From contig JAEPNP010000005.1 of NCBI GenBank assembly GCA_017643395.1, positions 124,001-188,000 on the forward strand: a stretch of DNA of 64,000 bases, written 5' to 3'. The notes under the pieces are model-generated. The model saw only the letters and a list, made by a program, of their open reading frames with translations, searched no databases and was not told the origin of the DNA. Shown here piece after piece: positions 62,105-64,000 of the stretch. Made by a program: the position numbers and the translations under genes. The stretch comes from Rhodothermales bacterium (GTDB lineage: Bacteria > Bacteroidota > Rhodothermia > Rhodothermales > UBA10348). Each line of letters opens with the position of its first letter. The first letter of the stretch is position 1.

Positions 62105-63346
62105 TTGAAAGGCTTGCCTGAATATCGTCGCTGGGCGCTGGCACTCTATGCCTGCTCCCTGAACTTGGAGTCCTTGGTGCCTGAGTCAGCCTTGGGGTCC
62201 TTCTCGCTAGCCAAAGGGACAGGCTTTCTCTATCTCCTGTCCCTATTCCCCGACTACGGGACCTACTTGCTGGGCCGTGCGGAGGCGTACTTCTGGACGC
62301 CCCTGTTGCTTTTTGTAGCGCTCTTTGTCGGCTCTAATCTAGCAAACGCTGGTAGCTCTAGCGTCTCTGTTCTCCCTGGAGTGTTGTTACTCAACATAGC
62401 GGTCTTCGTGCTGGTGCTAAACCACCTATCTCTTGATAAGCGGGCCTTTCAATGGGCGCTCCGAGGGTTTGTGCTTGGGGCTTTGATTGTGTCGGTACTC
62501 ATGGTGGTTGGGGTCGGCACCAGCCTTAATGCTGACATGCGCCTCAGTGTTTTCGGCGCAAACGAGAACGAAATGGGGATGAAGCTGGCATCGGCTTTGG
62601 CGATCGTTGGAGCCTCGCTGGCGGGTGTGGGTGGCCGCATGCGGATTCACCCAATAGCGGCGGTTGGATTCTCGGGTCTTCTGCTTTGGGCTTTAGTCTT
62701 GACCGGGTCCCGATCAGCACTAGTCGTGCTAATCGCCGGTCTACTTGTCCTCGGACTTCCCAGATCTTCAACACATAATCGCGGCGGACTCGACGGTAGT
62801 CGGCGACAAATACTCATCTCACTGCTGTTGTTGGCGAGCACCCTCGTGGTTGTACTGCAGTCTGGGACTTTGCTTGAACGCCTAGCGGAAATTGCTACCG
62901 ACGGCGATGCAGGCGGTCGACTGGCGCTGTGGGTGCTTGTCCTCCCGGTGATTGCCGACAACTGGCTCCTCGGAATTGGCGCGACCGGATTTTCGGCGTG
63001 GTCCCAAGATCTATTTGGAGCCACAATTAATCCACACAACGTCCTTCTTGAAGTCGCGATCTACGTGGGAGCCCTAGGACTGCTGGTTTTTGGGGTTTTT
63101 CTCTGGAGGGTAGGGCGAGCCGCCTGGGAAAAATGGAGCTACCATGGAGATGCCGTTGGAATGGTGTTGCTGAGTTCCGTCGCCGTGCTGCTAGCTGGGA
63201 ATCAGCTCCTGGGAGTCAAGACTGGGTGGCTTTTCCTTGCCCTTGCTGCCGGCAGTCATCACGCCCAAGTCCCACAGGCGACATCGACTCACAACCAGAC
63301 AAATCAGCTCCGAACGAATATCAATACCCGGCAGCCGAATGGGTGA
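62105..63346 (+). CDS. O-antigen ligase/polymerase (Wzy-like) membrane protein
   Basis: 413 residues from a TTG start, about ten to twelve transmembrane helices. The periplasmic loop with GRLALWVLVLPVIADNWLLG and ATGFSAW, and NPHNVLLEVAIYVGALG, match the Wzy_C pattern. Low family identity is normal. Polymerises lipid-linked repeat units or ligates them. Overlaps the next gene by eight bases. Confidence 0.82.
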   Translation: MKGLPEYRRWALALYACSLNLESLVPESALGSFSLAKGTGFLYLLSLFPDYGTYLLGRAEAYFWTPLLLFVALFVGSNLANAGSSSVSVLPGVLLLNIAVFVLVLNHLSLDKRAFQWALRGFVLGALIVSVLMVVGVGTSLNADMRLSVFGANENEMGMKLASALAIVGASLAGVGGRMRIHPIAAVGFSGLLLWALVLTGSRSALVVLIAGLLVLGLPRSSTHNRGGLDGSRRQILISLLLLASTLVVVLQSGTLLERLAEIATDGDAGGRLALWVLVLPVIADNWLLGIGATGFSAWSQDLFGATINPHNVLLEVAIYVGALGLLVFGVFLWRVGRAAWEKWSYHGDAVGMVLLSSVAVLLAGNQLLGVKTGWLFLALAAGSHHAQVPQATSTHNQTNQLRTNINTRQPNG

Positions 63347-64000
63347 GAGTGTTCAGACTGTGCTCCGCTGGCTCAGCCGATCCCGAAGACTGCAGTTGGC
63401 GATGTTACTGGGACTGTCTCTGGCGGGGGCGGTTGCTGAGCTAGCAACACTTGGCGCGGTAATTCCGTTCATCGGGTTTCTTTCGGACCCAACTTCCGCC
63501 GTGGAGAGCCCCCTGGTTGCGACCGCGCTAGGGTTGCTCGGGTGGTCGGAGGGGGATTCGGCGATCGTACCCATGACGATCATATTCTTCGCGGTCGTGG
63601 TTGTCGCGGCCGGTATTCGGCTCGGCCTTGCTTGGGCGAGCGTCCATTTCGCGCGGGAGGTGGGGTACGAGTTAGGGGCGAAGATTTACGAACAGATGTT
63701 GTATCAGCCCTACTTATTCCACGTCTCGAAGAATACGAGCGAAATCATCGCTTCCGTCTCAAAGGTGGATGGAGTCATCCGGGGCGTCCTCACCCCCGCA
63801 CTCGACATGACCGTGGCCACGATTCTCTCAACGTTTATCCTGGGCGGGCTCTTCGCCATCGAGTTCAAGCTGACCGGGCTAGCGGCCGGTCTCTTCGGAC
63901 TCATATATGTGGCCGTAGGGGGACTGTCTCGATCCATGTTAGCACGGAACGCGAAGATAATTGGACAGAGCCAGACCCTGCGTGTGAAGTATATGCAGGA
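63339..64000 (+). CDS. ABC exporter, membrane-spanning N-terminus (partial)
   Basis: The reading frame from ATG 63339 (MGESVQTVLRWLSRSRRLQL) continues past the window end (220 codons visible). It has a helix at about 20-45, another at 75-98, and the exporter-type coupling region GAKIYEQMLYQPYLFHVSKN followed by helices at about 145-195. The missing 3' part should encode the ATPase. Similar to MsbA/PglK-type flippases, so probably exports a lipid-linked repeat unit, though no Wzx has been seen. Overlaps the polymerase stop by eight bases. Confidence 0.8.
   Translation, partial: MGESVQTVLRWLSRSRRLQLAMLLGLSLAGAVAELATLGAVIPFIGFLSDPTSAVESPLVATALGLLGWSEGDSAIVPMTIIFFAVVVVAAGIRLGLAWASVHFAREVGYELGAKIYEQMLYQPYLFHVSKNTSEIIASVSKVDGVIRGVLTPALDMTVATILSTFILGGLFAIEFKLTGLAAGLFGLIYVAVGGLSRSMLARNAKIIGQSQTLRVKYMQ

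Overview
The window looks like a high-GC chromosome segment from the Bacteroidota/Rhodothermota side of the tree (a Rhodothermales-like organism is my best guess, about 0.6). The reasons are a TonB-dependent receptor with an N-terminal carboxypeptidase-regulatory-like domain, a secreted protein ending in a type IX secretion (T9SS)-like sorting domain, a long MacB/FtsX-type permease, an SLBB-rich polysaccharide export protein, and starts that mostly lack a strong Shine-Dalgarno sequence. No rRNA, tRNA, CRISPR array or intact insertion sequence was seen.

Layout. 1-13.7 kb is housekeeping and metabolic: a sialidase-like lipoprotein with a Tat-exported HisC-like aminotransferase, a GH13 alpha-glucosidase, a VapBC/FitAB-type toxin-antitoxin pair, a secreted cohesin/dockerin-like protein, a MazG-like pyrophosphohydrolase, HAD and DapA-family enzymes, a MATE exporter, an FtsX permease and an alpha/beta hydrolase. 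13.7-16 kb is a repeat-rich patch around a solitary DUF4143-type ATPase. 16-22.3 kb holds a TonB receptor, a Uma2 nuclease-like gene, a DJ-1/PfpI protein with a clear terminator, and an unrecognised exported protein coupled to a 74-residue protein.

The most striking region is 22.5-40.4 kb. A ten-gene leftward operon (two lipoproteins, a beta-propeller protein, a third lipoprotein, an exported unknown, then a complete oligopeptide-type ABC importer) diverges from a four-gene rightward operon: FHA-FHA-TM-trypsin protease, TonB_C lipoprotein, PP2C phosphatase-TM, Ser/Thr kinase-TM-PEGA-lectin-like sensor. Genes abut or overlap by 4-8 bases throughout. The only long gap is the 192-base divergent intergenic region, which carries a perfect 10-bp inverted repeat. 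The three signalling proteins share one topology: cytoplasmic phospho-signalling domain, one membrane pass, periplasmic domain. I infer a transmembrane Thr-phosphorylation module tied to an envelope ABC/lipoprotein machine, and I do not recognise it as a described system.

41-64 kb is a cell-surface polysaccharide locus in several transcription units: UDP-sugar dehydrogenase, outer-membrane protein, SLBB exporter, SLC13 permease with CysD/CysNC (sulfate activation), formyltransferase, Wzz, asparagine synthase, sialyltransferase-like protein, an SpsF-aminotransferase fusion, three sugar epimerases, a Wzy-like polymerase and the start of an ABC exporter. It suggests an acidic, amino-sugar-rich and possibly sulfated, formylated or amidated polysaccharide. 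Two decayed genes flank or interrupt this part: a serine-hydrolase C-terminal remnant at 40.6 kb and a TonB-receptor remnant at 50.7 kb that aligns with the intact receptor at 16-19 kb.
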